NCBI RefSeq assembly: GCF_002482385.1
Contig: NZ_DLFW01000039.1
Coordinates: 6,528 to 70,527, forward strand
Length of the DNA stretch: 64,000 bases
Source: Dysgonomonas sp. UBA7710
Lineage (GTDB): Bacteria > Bacteroidota > Bacteroidia > Bacteroidales > Dysgonomonadaceae
Direction of reading: 5' to 3'
Position numbers and translations under genes: made by a program. Below the pieces are notes generated by a model. It had not been told where the DNA came from. It made no database searches and saw only the letters and a program-made list of their open reading frames with translations. Shown here in pieces: positions 43,627-53,717 of the stretch (the first letter of the stretch is position 1; every line of letters starts with the position of its first letter).

Positions 43627-45015
43627 TTACACATCTTTCTTCTTCCTATCCCTTGCCGACGAGGCGTATACTCCGAATAAACATAATACCAGACAAATAA
43701 CAAATGTTATCCGCATACTGCCGATAAATTGAGACGACAGGGCAGGGGACATCTTCACATTTCCTATCATTATCGAAATAGCCATAATAGCGATACCCAT
43801 ACTGAATGCCTGCCCCGTGAGACGCATTGTTCCCATAGTGGCCGAGGCCAGGCCGTAATGTTTCTTCTCTACCGAACTCATAATGATATTGGTATTCGGT
43901 GAAGAAAAAATACCGAATCCCAGTCCTAATAATATAAGTATGCCTCCCAGATAATATAAGTTGGTAGTTTCGGTTATAAAACATAATCCGACCAATCCTA
44001 CAGCTATAATTCCCATACCTAGTGTTGCCAGAAATGTCGCGGACATCTTGTCCGACAGACTTCCCGATTTAAGAGAAGCTACCGCCTGTATCACCGATTG
44101 CACGATAAGTATCAGTCCGGCATCGCGGGGCGACAGACCACGCACATATTGCAGATAGAGACTGAGCATAAAGGATATGGCAAAAGTTGCCGAATAGTTG
44201 ATTAGTGCCGAGAGGGAAGATAAACGGAATACCCTGTTGTCGAGGAATACCCTGATATTGAATACGGGGAATTCCTGCTTTTTCTCATATACAGCAAAGC
44301 AAAGGATAACAACGATACCGATGCCGATAAAAATGAATCCGCTGACATGTGGAAGTTCCGAAAAACCATAGATCAAAGATGAAAGAGCCACGGCAAATAA
44401 TATAGCCCCGACAGTGTCGAATGTACTTTTCCCGTCTTCCTTCCAGTCGTCTTTAATTATCAGTATGCCGCCGACAGCCACAATCAGACTGAGAGCCGCC
44501 GATACAAAGAATATGCTGTGCCAGTTGAAATACTGGGTAAGTATTCCTCCTATAAACGGACCGGCCGCGAGGGAGAAATATACGGCCGCGGCAATCATAC
44601 CCAGTGCTTTTCCGCGTTTTTCGGCGGGAACAGATGAGGTCAGTATGGCTGTGCTTGTGCCGAACATCATCGCGCTGCCCACTCCGGCCAGAAAGCGGTA
44701 TATGATAAGGCTTGTACCCGTAGAGGCAAAGCCGCTTAAAACAGAAAATACAGTAAGCACAATGACGCCCCATACAAAAACCTTCCTGCGGCCTATCATA
44801 TCGGCGATACGCGCGCAGGGTATCTGAAGTATGGCCGTAGACAGCATATAGGAAGTCGGTACCCATCCGGACATGACGGCATCAAGAGATAAATCGCTGT
44901 TTATATATGGTAAGGCCAGGTTCAGAGCCGAACCCATGAATGGAACCAGAGAGGCCGACAGGCAGATGATGAATATCAGCGCGCCTGTGCCTGTATTACG
45001 TGTTTTCTGTGTCAT
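43627..45015 (-). CDS. MFS transporter, DHA2-like drug efflux family
   Basis: 462 residues, about fourteen membrane segments. The loop motif ARIADMIGRRKVFVWG is the usual MFS motif A, and the TM5 motif SLAAGPFIGGILTQYF is typical of antiporters. DHA2 (EmrB/QacA) members export drugs or metabolites. It overlaps the glutamine amidotransferase gene by four bases (ATGA at 45012-45015), so the two are translationally coupled; whether that reflects a shared role is unknown. Confidence 0.88.
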   Translation of the reverse strand: MTQKTRNTGTGALIFIICLSASLVPFMGSALNLALPYINSDLSLDAVMSGWVPTSYMLSTAILQIPCARIADMIGRRKVFVWGVIVLTVFSVLSGFASTGTSLIIYRFLAGVGSAMMFGTSTAILTSSVPAEKRGKALGMIAAAVYFSLAAGPFIGGILTQYFNWHSIFFVSAALSLIVAVGGILIIKDDWKEDGKSTFDTVGAILFAVALSSLIYGFSELPHVSGFIFIGIGIVVILCFAVYEKKQEFPVFNIRVFLDNRVFRLSSLSALINYSATFAISFMLSLYLQYVRGLSPRDAGLILIVQSVIQAVASLKSGSLSDKMSATFLATLGMGIIAVGLVGLCFITETTNLYYLGGILILLGLGFGIFSSPNTNIIMSSVEKKHYGLASATMGTMRLTGQAFSMGIAIMAISIMIGNVKMSPALSSQFIGSMRITFVICLVLCLFGVYASSARDRKKKDV

Positions 45016-45722
45016 ATATTTTCAATAAACTTGTCCATCGCGGATTTTATCATCCGGTTGCATTCCTCTATATAATGAGTATTATTTCGTATATAATTTT
45101 CTGTCTGAATGTATTTTCCGTCCGTTAGTTCGTCTAATCCGTTGTCCAGCATTTCCGCATAACTTTTTTCTGTCACTTCGAAATGAAATTGCAAAGCCAG
45201 AACATTGTCCTTGTACAAAAATGCCTGATTCTTACACGCTTCACTCGAGGCCAGCAACTTTGCGTTAACAGGAAGGTCGAAGGTATCTCCATGCCATTGG
45301 AAAACGATTGGTGATTTATCCTTAGAAGCGAATAAGGCTTGCGCCTGGGTATCGGTGAGAGTAACAGGCAGCCAGCCTATTTCTTTTTCCTTGTTCGGAT
45401 ATACTTTCGCCCCTAATGCATTGGCTATGATTTGTGAACCCAGACAAATACCCACAACAGTCTTGTCTGCATTTATAGCCTCCTTCACAAATGCTTTTTC
45501 TTCTTTCAGCCACGGATATTTATCCTCTTCATATGTGCCCATAGGGCCTCCCATAATGATGAGAAGGTTGAATTCCGACAAATCGGGAAATTCGTAGTCT
45601 TCGTACATTTTGGTTGTGGAAAGGGTAAAATTGTTTTCATCTATCCATGTTTCAATATATCCGAGCCCTTCGAAAGGGACATGTTGTATAAAATGGACTC
45701 TGTAATTACTTTTATTTGCCAT
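45012..45722 (-). CDS. Class I glutamine amidotransferase-like protein
   Basis: 236 residues, a single class-I glutaminase domain similar to the GuaA N-terminal part but free-standing. The nucleophile is in VVGICLGSQIIANALG and the histidine is in ALQFHFEVTEKSYAEM; LLIIMGGPMGTYEEDKYPWLKEE precedes. Such stand-alone proteins often act in small-molecule amidation or as gamma-glutamyl hydrolases. It is translated upstream of, and coupled to, the DHA2 exporter. Substrate unknown. Confidence 0.85.
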   Translation of the reverse strand: MANKSNYRVHFIQHVPFEGLGYIETWIDENNFTLSTTKMYEDYEFPDLSEFNLLIIMGGPMGTYEEDKYPWLKEEKAFVKEAINADKTVVGICLGSQIIANALGAKVYPNKEKEIGWLPVTLTDTQAQALFASKDKSPIVFQWHGDTFDLPVNAKLLASSEACKNQAFLYKDNVLALQFHFEVTEKSYAEMLDNGLDELTDGKYIQTENYIRNNTHYIEECNRMIKSAMDKFIENI

Positions 45723-45898
45723 AGAGATAGTATATGTTATTTTATAAGAATGTATTTAAGCCGCGGGAGCAAAAGCAAAATTTATTTTGATTATTCCGGG
45801 TCACGAAAACGCTTAATGTAATTGAACTCATAAAATTATCAAATTGTTTATACTTAAAAGAAATTTAATCGGATATTCTTCATTTCATCCTGTAAATC

Positions 45899-45931
45899 TT
45901 TGTTCTACCTCATAACAATCCCTTATCTTTG
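45899..45931 (+). promoter_or_regulatory. Promoter for the ZIP transporter gene
   Basis: TTTG (45899-45902), a 21-base spacer and TATCTTTG (45924-45931), followed by ATG at 45956. This is one of the two best consensus promoters in the window. Confidence 0.6.
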
Positions 45932-45955
45932 CAATCTTAACGTTTCAGAAGAATA

Positions 45956-46750
45956 ATGACCGAACAGAATATACTACTTGCATTTATACTTACAGCTATT
46001 GCGGGGCTATCGACTGGTATAGGCAGTCTTATAGCGCTGATTGCCAAACATACGAATACAAAATTCCTGTGTGCATCTCTGGGCTTTTCGGCAGGTATAA
46101 TGTTGTATGTCTCATTTATGGAGATGATGCCGCAAGGTAAACTGGAACTGGTATCGGTCTATGGTGAAAAAATGGGAATGCTCTATCTCATACTTGCTTT
46201 CTTTGCCGGCATTGCCCTCATAAATATGATTGACTTTGCAATTCCCAAGTCATTAAATCCACATGAGATTCAAGGTGTCGAAGATATGGATAAAAAACGT
46301 TCTCTGAAACGTACTGGCATTGTTGTCGCCCTTTCCATTGCCATACATAATTTCCCCGAAGGTATCGCGACTTTTACGTCTGCGCTTGGCTCCCTCGATG
46401 TTGCCATACCCATAACTATCGCTATTGCCATACATAATATTCCCGAAGGTATTGCTGTCGCCGTACCTATCTATCACGCTACGGGCAGCCGCAAAAAAGC
46501 ATTCTGGCTATCGTTCGCTTCCGGGTTGGCCGAACCTTTCGGTGCGTTGATCGCATATTTCTTCCTGATGCAGTTCTGGACACCCGCTATGAATGGGATT
46601 ATTCTTGCTGCCGTGTCGGGAATTATGGTATTTATCTCCCTCGACGAATTGCTGCCTAGTGCCGAGAAGTACGGAAAACACCATATTTCTATCATGGGAT
46701 TGGTAGCAGGTATGCTGGTAATGGCTTTTAGCCTGTATTTGTTTGTGTAG
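45956..46750 (+). CDS. zupT: ZIP family metal transporter (ZupT-like)
   Basis: 264 residues with about eight membrane segments. The metal-site motifs of ZupT are both present: HNFPEGIATF in TM4 and HNIPEGIAVAVPIY in TM5. It takes up zinc and often other divalent metals such as Fe2+ and Mn2+. It stands alone with its own promoter. With mntH three genes away the region has two divalent-metal importers. Confidence 0.95.
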   Translation: MTEQNILLAFILTAIAGLSTGIGSLIALIAKHTNTKFLCASLGFSAGIMLYVSFMEMMPQGKLELVSVYGEKMGMLYLILAFFAGIALINMIDFAIPKSLNPHEIQGVEDMDKKRSLKRTGIVVALSIAIHNFPEGIATFTSALGSLDVAIPITIAIAIHNIPEGIAVAVPIYHATGSRKKAFWLSFASGLAEPFGALIAYFFLMQFWTPAMNGIILAAVSGIMVFISLDELLPSAEKYGKHHISIMGLVAGMLVMAFSLYLFV

Positions 46751-46849
46751 TTAATAAATTACATGAAGCCATATGGCCATTTCGTCACCGGAAAAGGCAA
46801 CTTCCTACAATTACTCCTTTTAGCCTTCTGCTAATCGCAAATATTCTTT

Positions 46850-46857
46850 TATATTTG
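46850..46857 (+). promoter_or_regulatory. Candidate -7 box for the alpha-2-macroglobulin gene
   Basis: TATATTTG, 47 bases before the gene; a weak TCTG stands at a -33-like position with a 19-base spacer. Confidence 0.45.
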
Positions 46858-46904
46858 TGAATTAGTATATAATAAAATCGCATCGGACACAAATAAATAT
46901 AACT

Positions 46905-49900
46905 ATGAAAAAAAATCTTTTCCTCATCCCTGTTTTTCTTTTATCGTGTCTTTTTATAGTGAATTCATGTAAGAAGGGCGGTACCCGTGAAATTAATTCC
47001 GAGTTTGCAAAATACATTGCAGCATTCACCTACGGAAAAGTTTCATCTTCTTCCGAAATACAAATCGAGTTGACGCAGGATATTCCGACTGTGGAATTGA
47101 ATAAGGAAATCGATCAGAAGCTGTTTGAATTTTCTCCGTCAATAAAAGGGAAAGCTTACTGGTCAAGTTCCCGCACCATAAAATTCATCCCTGATGCCGG
47201 AGAACTGAAGCAGGGTCAGGAATACGAAGCCTGGTTCAAACTGGATAAGGTGCTGAAAGTAGAGAGCGAGTTTAAAGAATTTTATTTTCATTTCCATATT
47301 CCGGAACAGAATTACAGTGTCAGCCTGATGCCATACTCTCCTATCAAAGAGACTGACCTTAAATGGAACGCTGTGCAGGGAACCATATTGCTGGCCGATG
47401 ATGCGCAGCTTGATAATGTAACTAAAATGTTTTCACTATCGGGCGGAGATAAGGCCAAAGACGCGAAGATAAAGATTACTCCGACTGAAACAAAAGGGCG
47501 TTTCAGCCTTTTAGTAGATAGCCTATACCGGGACAATTCAGATATTGAATATACGCTTCATGTAAAAGGGGATGCCATAGGATTGAAGAAGAACGAAGAT
47601 ATAAAGATCGTCATTCCTAAAATATCACAGTTTGAAGTAATAGATGTGGGTATGGAATACGATCCGCAGGAGTGTATTCGCGTTACATTCAGTGATCCGT
47701 TGTCCCTCAATCAGAATATACAGGGGCTGGTTAAACCCGGTACCGTAGAAAGTTTCTCATTCGATATAGACAGGAATGTGTTGAGGTTATATCTGGATAA
47801 AACAACCCGGGGATCGAGTGTCGAGCTCAAGATATTCAAGGAAATAAAGAGTGTGGCGAATATGCGCCTCAAGGACGATTATACTTACAGTGTCAATTTC
47901 CGGAAAAATAGTCCGGAGATAAAAATGGTGGGTTCGGGAAATATTCTCCCTAATTCCGATAACCTTATAATTCCGTTTCAGGCAGTCAATCTATGGGCAA
48001 TAGACGTAAAAGTGATTAAGATATTCGAAAATAATATATTGGGCTATCTGCAAGCCAACGATTTTGGCGAGAGTGATGAGTTGAAACGCTTCGGCCGTCT
48101 TATATTAAAGAAACGTATTCGTCTGGACGAAGATCCTACAATGAAACTCGAAGAGTGGAACAACTTCTCCCTCGATTTGGCTACAATGATTAAGCAAGAT
48201 CCGGGAGCTGTCTATAAGGTGGAATTTTCGATGAAGAAGGAATATTCATTATTCCCTTGTGGCGGCATAACTCCTCAGATACCCGAAGAGGCCAGTCTCG
48301 AACGATTCGATAATAAACTGACCGAAGAGGACGAAGCCCAATGGGACAGGCCGGGATATTACTATTCCGATGACTGGGATTGGGATAATTACAACTGGGC
48401 TGAAAGAGAGAACCCGTGCGACCCTACATTCTATATGAATAAGACGTATAGTTGTGTGGTGCTGGCATCTAATATAGGGATAACAGCAAAACTGGGAGCC
48501 GATAAGAAAATGTTTGTCGCGCTGACCGATATTCTTACCACTAAACCCATATCGGGCGGAGTAGTAGATATCTATAATTATCAGATGCAGCGGATAGGTA
48601 GCGGAAAGACTGATGGAGACGGATTCGCCGATATAGACTATAAAGGTGGCGTGCCATTTGTCGTAATTGCTTCTCGCGAGAAGGAAAAAGGCTACTTGAA
48701 AGTAACTTCAAATCTTTCCCTTTCATTGAGTAATTTCGATGTAAGCGGTAAAGAAATAAAGAAAGGACTGAAAGGTTATATCTATGGCGAACGCGGTGTG
48801 TGGCGTCCGGGAGATTCCATATTTGTAACGTTCATTTTGGAAGATAAGGCCAAGACCCTGCCGAAAGAACATCCGGTATCACTCGAACTTTATACTCCTC
48901 GCGGGCAAATGGCCCAACGATATACAGCTACTTCGGGCAAGGATGGCTTTTATCCGTTCCGTATGGCTACGGATGCCAATGCTATTACCGGTAACTGGCA
49001 GGCAAGAGTGAAAGTGGGAGGTGTTACATTCTATAAAACATTAAAGATAGAGACGGTGAAACCAAACCGCCTGAAAATCCGTCTCGATGTAGGCGATATG
49101 ATTAATGCCGGTTCAGGCTCATTCTCCGGTTCATTATCTTCACAATGGCTGCATGGCGCTCCGGCTGTAAATCTGGCGGCTAAAGTGGAGATGACGTTGA
49201 GTTCGGCGCGCACACCTTTCAAGGGGTATGAGCAATATGCGTTTAATAATCCCGCGTCAAACTTTGCTTCGGATACATATACCGTCTTCGATGGCAGGCT
49301 GGATGCTTCCGGCAATGCGACTGTAAGGGCGAATCTTCCTCAGGCGGCAAGTGCACCGGGAATGTTGAGGGCCAATATTGTTTCGCGTGTTTTCGAATCG
49401 GGAGGCGATGCCAGCATATATACGCAGACTGCGGCTTATTCTCCGTTTTCGGCTTATATAGGAATTAAATCTCCGACCGACACTCAATACGGATGGCTGG
49501 AGACCGATAAGGACAATATGATAGATATCGTTACCCTTACACCTGAGGGTAAGCCTCTCAACCGGTCTGATCTGGAGGTCAAGATATATAAACTCGACTG
49601 GTACTGGTGGTGGAATTCCAACGATAATTTATCTTCGTATGTAAATAACACATCTACAAAAGTTATCCTCGACCAGACCATCTCTACTTCAGGAGGGGGA
49701 AAAGCGAAAGTGAAGTTCCGTGTCGATTATCCTGAATGGGGACGCTATCTGATTATGGTAACCGATGGACAGGGAGGGCATACATCAGGCCGTTTGTTAT
49801 ATGCCGACTGGCCGTCGTGGCGTGGCCGTTCCGATAAGCAAGACCCTAGCGGACTGACAATGCTTTCGTTCACAACGGATAAACAATCATATAAGGTAGG

Positions 49901-52469
49901 GGAAACAGTTACCGTCATCCTTCCTAAGAGTTCTGACGGACGGGCTTTGCTAAGCCTGGAAGATGGTTCCCGCATCATTTCCCGTGAATGGGTAACCACC
50001 ACGGCCAAAGAAGATACCAAACACACATTCAAAGTAACTGAGGAGATGGCGCCTAATTTCTACATCTTCGCCAGCCTGTTCCAGCCTCATGCGCAGACGG
50101 ATAATGACTTGCCTATCCGCATGTATGGCGTACTGAATATAAATGTAGAAAACAGCGAGACCAAATTGTCTCCTGTAATAACGATGCCTGACGAGTTACG
50201 TCCTGAAAAAGAATTTACTGTGTCCGTATCTGAAAAGAACGGCAAAGATATGACCTATACTCTTGCCATTGTAGATGAAGGATTACTCGATCTTACTTCG
50301 TTCCGCACGCCGGATGCATGGGATGAATTCTATTCCCGTCAGGCTCTGGGTGTCCGCACATGGGATATGTTCGATATGGTGGTAGGTGCCCAAACAGGAA
50401 AGTTGGGGCCACTATTGAGCATAGGAGGGGACGAAGCACTGAAGCCGGGTAATAATACAATGAGCCGTTTCAAACCGGTAGTGAAATATCTGGGGCCTTA
50501 TACGCTCGGAGGAGGTAAAAAGGATACGCACAAGATAACCTTACCTCCGTATTTTGGTTCGGTTCGCGTGATGGTTGTTGCCGGAAATGCAAAGGGGGCG
50601 TATGGCAACGCAGAGAAGGCAGTCCCTGTTCGCAATCCGTTGATGATACTATCTACCTTGCCGCGCGTGGCAGGGCCTGATGAAGAAATACTTCTTCCTG
50701 TCAATGTATTCGCAATGGATAAGAAGATAAAGAATGTAAGTCTGACAGCACAGTCTACAGGCCTGTTCCAGTTCACAGAGGGAACTTCCAAATCGGTAAC
50801 ATTTACCCAGACAGGCGACAAGATGGTTTATTTCAAAGTGAAAGTAGGGAAGAAGACCGGGTTTGAAAAGATAGTAGTCAAAGCTACAGGTAATGGAGAG
50901 TCGGCAACAGAAACAATTGACATAGAAGTGCGGAATCCGAATCCGCCGGTACTGTTATCTTCTCAGGCATTGGTTCCTGCTAATGAGACTGCTGAACTGG
51001 AGATCGCTTTCGAATCGTTGCGAAGCGAAGATTGGGCAAAGATGGAGGTATCGCGTATGCCGGGAGTGGATCTGAACAAGAACCTGTCTTACTTGCACGA
51101 TTATCCTCACGGATGTTCCGAACAGGTGACATCCAAGGTATTCCCGCTGTTGTATGTACAGGCATTCCGTCCATTCTCCAATAAAGAAAAGGATGTGATA
51201 GACAACAATATAAGAGAAGGGATAAGGATGATAACCTCACGTCAGCTGATGGATGGAGGTATCGCGTACTGGCCGGGTAATACCGTGCCGAACGAATGGG
51301 TAACGACTTATGCGGGGCATTTTCTTGTCGAAGCCCAGCGGGCAGGGCGTGATGTGCCGGCATCGGTACTGGCAAAATGGAAGCAGTTCCAGAAAAAGGC
51401 TGCCCAGACATGGAACAGGGCAGATCTTTATACTTCTTATTACAGCAATTCGATGGCCGATCTGCAACAGGCATATCGCCTGTACACGCTTGCCCTTGCC
51501 GGAGAACCGGAACTGGGAGCTATGAACCGTCTGAAAGAAATGAGTGGGTTGTCGGCACAGGCACGCTGGCGGCTGTCCGCGGCTTATGCACTTGCAGGTA
51601 AAAAGGACGCAGCGAATCAGTTGATAACCAATCTTAGCGATCAGGTCAGCCCTTATTCATTCAATAATAATACTTACGGTAGTTCATCTCGTGATATGTC
51701 GATGATAATGGAAACATACCTGCTGCTGGGAAGAACCGAAAAAGCGCTGGCTCTGTCATTTAAGGTGTCGGAAGCCCTGAGCGGCGGATATATCACTACT
51801 CAAACGGCAGCTTACGGGCTGATAGCGATGTCGAAGCTCGCCGAAAAAATGGGTAAAGGTGTTATCTCCTATGAATGGGAACTGAACGGGGTGAAACAGA
51901 CAACGGGAAATTCCGGAGAGGTCTTTCAGGAAGTGGTTGTTAAGCCACAGGAGAAAGTACATGTTTCCATCAAAAACAAAGGACAGGGGCAAATCTTCGT
52001 TCGTTTGCTTGGGCGTACTCAGCCGATTGTAGACAATACTCCGGCTCAGAGTAACGGGACGAACCTGTATGTGAAGTATGTGGATGAGAACGGTAAGGAG
52101 ATAGATGTCACTTCTCTGAAGCAGGGTACGGAGTTCTTTGCCAACGTAATCGTACAGAATATATCGGGACAATATCTGACTGATATGACCCTGAGTCAGA
52201 TATTCCCTTCGGGATGGGAGATATTCAATACCCGTCTGTTCAACGAAGCGGATAGCAGGACGGCCGGTTCGTTCAATTATCAGGACATAAGAGATGACAG
52301 GGTATATACCTATTATAATATCGGTTCCGGTTATTCGTCTTCGTTCCGCATCAGGTTGCAGGCCGCGTATTGTGGCAGGTTCTACCTCCCTGCGATAAGT
52401 AACGAACCTATGTATAATCCGTCGGAGCAAAGCCGTACCACCGGCCGCTGGGTAGAGGTGAAACAATGA
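46905..52469 (+). CDS. Alpha-2-macroglobulin family lipoprotein
   Basis: 1854 residues. Lipoprotein signal with lipobox IVNSC. The body has MG-type beta domains (WRPGDSIFVTFILEDKAKTL and SVELKIFKEIKS), the A2M-type DEGLLDLTSFRTP motif, and the thioester segment YPHGCSEQVTSK with Cys at about residue 1404. Bacterial A2M lipoproteins trap proteases in the periplasm and usually work beside a penicillin-binding protein 1C; no pbpC lies next to it here. Length is normal for Bacteroidota. A perfect hairpin follows. Confidence 0.93.
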   Translation: MKKNLFLIPVFLLSCLFIVNSCKKGGTREINSEFAKYIAAFTYGKVSSSSEIQIELTQDIPTVELNKEIDQKLFEFSPSIKGKAYWSSSRTIKFIPDAGELKQGQEYEAWFKLDKVLKVESEFKEFYFHFHIPEQNYSVSLMPYSPIKETDLKWNAVQGTILLADDAQLDNVTKMFSLSGGDKAKDAKIKITPTETKGRFSLLVDSLYRDNSDIEYTLHVKGDAIGLKKNEDIKIVIPKISQFEVIDVGMEYDPQECIRVTFSDPLSLNQNIQGLVKPGTVESFSFDIDRNVLRLYLDKTTRGSSVELKIFKEIKSVANMRLKDDYTYSVNFRKNSPEIKMVGSGNILPNSDNLIIPFQAVNLWAIDVKVIKIFENNILGYLQANDFGESDELKRFGRLILKKRIRLDEDPTMKLEEWNNFSLDLATMIKQDPGAVYKVEFSMKKEYSLFPCGGITPQIPEEASLERFDNKLTEEDEAQWDRPGYYYSDDWDWDNYNWAERENPCDPTFYMNKTYSCVVLASNIGITAKLGADKKMFVALTDILTTKPISGGVVDIYNYQMQRIGSGKTDGDGFADIDYKGGVPFVVIASREKEKGYLKVTSNLSLSLSNFDVSGKEIKKGLKGYIYGERGVWRPGDSIFVTFILEDKAKTLPKEHPVSLELYTPRGQMAQRYTATSGKDGFYPFRMATDANAITGNWQARVKVGGVTFYKTLKIETVKPNRLKIRLDVGDMINAGSGSFSGSLSSQWLHGAPAVNLAAKVEMTLSSARTPFKGYEQYAFNNPASNFASDTYTVFDGRLDASGNATVRANLPQAASAPGMLRANIVSRVFESGGDASIYTQTAAYSPFSAYIGIKSPTDTQYGWLETDKDNMIDIVTLTPEGKPLNRSDLEVKIYKLDWYWWWNSNDNLSSYVNNTSTKVILDQTISTSGGGKAKVKFRVDYPEWGRYLIMVTDGQGGHTSGRLLYADWPSWRGRSDKQDPSGLTMLSFTTDKQSYKVGETVTVILPKSSDGRALLSLEDGSRIISREWVTTTAKEDTKHTFKVTEEMAPNFYIFASLFQPHAQTDNDLPIRMYGVLNINVENSETKLSPVITMPDELRPEKEFTVSVSEKNGKDMTYTLAIVDEGLLDLTSFRTPDAWDEFYSRQALGVRTWDMFDMVVGAQTGKLGPLLSIGGDEALKPGNNTMSRFKPVVKYLGPYTLGGGKKDTHKITLPPYFGSVRVMVVAGNAKGAYGNAEKAVPVRNPLMILSTLPRVAGPDEEILLPVNVFAMDKKIKNVSLTAQSTGLFQFTEGTSKSVTFTQTGDKMVYFKVKVGKKTGFEKIVVKATGNGESATETIDIEVRNPNPPVLLSSQALVPANETAELEIAFESLRSEDWAKMEVSRMPGVDLNKNLSYLHDYPHGCSEQVTSKVFPLLYVQAFRPFSNKEKDVIDNNIREGIRMITSRQLMDGGIAYWPGNTVPNEWVTTYAGHFLVEAQRAGRDVPASVLAKWKQFQKKAAQTWNRADLYTSYYSNSMADLQQAYRLYTLALAGEPELGAMNRLKEMSGLSAQARWRLSAAYALAGKKDAANQLITNLSDQVSPYSFNNNTYGSSSRDMSMIMETYLLLGRTEKALALSFKVSEALSGGYITTQTAAYGLIAMSKLAEKMGKGVISYEWELNGVKQTTGNSGEVFQEVVVKPQEKVHVSIKNKGQGQIFVRLLGRTQPIVDNTPAQSNGTNLYVKYVDENGKEIDVTSLKQGTEFFANVIVQNISGQYLTDMTLSQIFPSGWEIFNTRLFNEADSRTAGSFNYQDIRDDRVYTYYNIGSGYSSSFRIRLQAAYCGRFYLPAISNEPMYNPSEQSRTTGRWVEVKQ

Positions 52470-52541
52470 TTAGCAGATTAGCAAATGGTGCGGAGCGACA
52501 AAACTGAAAGCTCCTATCTTGTCTACTCGTAACTCGTAACT

Positions 52542-52578
52542 AAAAATAGGGTATTTATCAAATAAATACCCTATTTTT
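52542..52578 (+). terminator. Terminator after the A2M gene overlapping the next promoter
   Basis: A perfect 16-base stem AAAAATAGGGTATTTA/TAAATACCCTATTTTT (52542-52557 with 52563-52578), 5-base loop, U-rich end. The right arm is also the -7 box TATTTTTG (52572-52579) for the gene at 52603. A short mosaic-repeat word (CTTGTCTACTCGTAACTCGTAAC) lies just before it. Confidence 0.65.
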
Positions 52579-52602
52579 GTACCCTATAATAACGCAACAT
52601 CA

Positions 52603-53457
52603 ATGAAGAGAGCAGTCTGTACATTCGGCAGCTATTATTTAACCGAAGGTTTCCCCCGTTTCAGGAAGATGTGCGAAAGCATGGATATATTCGATGATAT
52701 CCATACCGTTTGCGAGAAAGACCTGGACAAAGACTTTTGTAAACGCTGGGGCAGATACCTTATACCTTATTCCCGGGGATTCGGTTATTGGTGTTGGAAG
52801 CCCTATTTCATCCTTAAAATACTCGAAGGAATGCAGGATGGCGATGTGCTTCTCTATTCTGATATTGGTTGCTATTTCAACCCTAAAGGACGGGAGCGGC
52901 TGTTGGAGTATTACGATATGGTGGAGAACACCCCGACAGGTATTCTCGGTGTTAAGAGTCAGGAAGTGGGCTATAATGGCATGCCCGAAACACTCTATTA
53001 TGAATACGAGTGGACTAAAGGAGATGTCTTTGCCTATTACAATGTATATGACGACAAGACATACACTCATACTCCCCAGTTCGAATCCACAATCATTTTC
53101 TTTAGGAAAAGCCCTCTGGTGATGCAGTTTGTAAAAGACTGGTATCAGGCTTATCTGGACGATTATAGTCTGGCCACCGATTCCCCTTCACGTGTACCGA
53201 ACTTGCCGGGCTTTAAAGAGAACCGGCACGACCAGAGCATCTATTCCATTCTGGGGAAGAAATACGGTATAGCCGGGATTTCTACAAACGAGATTTTCCA
53301 ACGGGACTGGTCTCTGTTGGATAACTATCCCATACAGGCCCGCCGCGATAAATATTATACCAGCAAGTACCACTACAAGCACCGTTTCAGGTTGAGGAAA
53401 TTCTATCGCAGGATATGGGGGGTGAAATACTGGTTCAAGGACTTATTCAACAATTAA
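52603..53457 (+). CDS. Glycosyltransferase-like protein of unknown function
   Basis: 284 residues, no signal peptide. The start is MKRAVCTFGSYYLTEGFPRF, then YLIPYSRGFGYWCWKPYFI and the acidic DVLLYSDIGCYFNP, which resembles the DxD site of GT-A-type transferases. Further on are FESTIIFFRKSPLVMQFV and an ENRHDQSIYSILGKKYG tail. I read it as a likely glycan-modifying transferase, not a proven one. A broken partial copy follows directly, so the locus once held at least two. Confidence 0.65.
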   Translation: MKRAVCTFGSYYLTEGFPRFRKMCESMDIFDDIHTVCEKDLDKDFCKRWGRYLIPYSRGFGYWCWKPYFILKILEGMQDGDVLLYSDIGCYFNPKGRERLLEYYDMVENTPTGILGVKSQEVGYNGMPETLYYEYEWTKGDVFAYYNVYDDKTYTHTPQFESTIIFFRKSPLVMQFVKDWYQAYLDDYSLATDSPSRVPNLPGFKENRHDQSIYSILGKKYGIAGISTNEIFQRDWSLLDNYPIQARRDKYYTSKYHYKHRFRLRKFYRRIWGVKYWFKDLFNN

Positions 53458-53467
53458 CACGACTTAC

Positions 53468-53692
53468 ATGAAGAGAGTTTTATGCACATTCGGCAATTAT
53501 CCCATGTTCAAGGGAGCGTAACTATACAGGGAATCCGCTGCGAGCCTGAATGTTTTCGATGAAATTATTACCTATAACGATAAAGACCTCGATACTGACT
53601 TCAAGAAGAAGTAGGGGAGGTATCTGATTCCTTATTCCCGTGGATTCGGTTACTGGTGCCGGAACCCCTATCTGGTATCGCAGACACCGTAA
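53468..53692 (+). pseudogene. Broken partial copy of the preceding glycosyltransferase-like gene
   Basis: Starting at ATG 53468 the reading frame repeats the first 70 or so codons of the gene upstream (CTFGNY against CTFGSY, then YLIPYSRGFGYWC in both) without gaps. It holds in-frame stops TAA at 53519-53521 and TAG at 53612-53614, then a stop at 53690. The TAG stands where the upstream gene has a Trp codon. Similarity ends near codon 68, so the rest has been deleted. The copy is a diverged paralogue, not a recent duplicate. Confidence 0.85.
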
Positions 53693-53717
53693 AAACGGAC
53701 AGAAAAACTGTAACTGC

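Noticed and set aside
43627..45722. Amidotransferase plus exporter as a known biosynthetic cluster
   Set aside because: The four-base overlap supports coupling, but no biosynthetic gene is near, so no product can be claimed.
51756..52466. Minus-strand frame of 236 residues inside the A2M gene
   Set aside because: Antisense shadow; no recognised domain or start signal.
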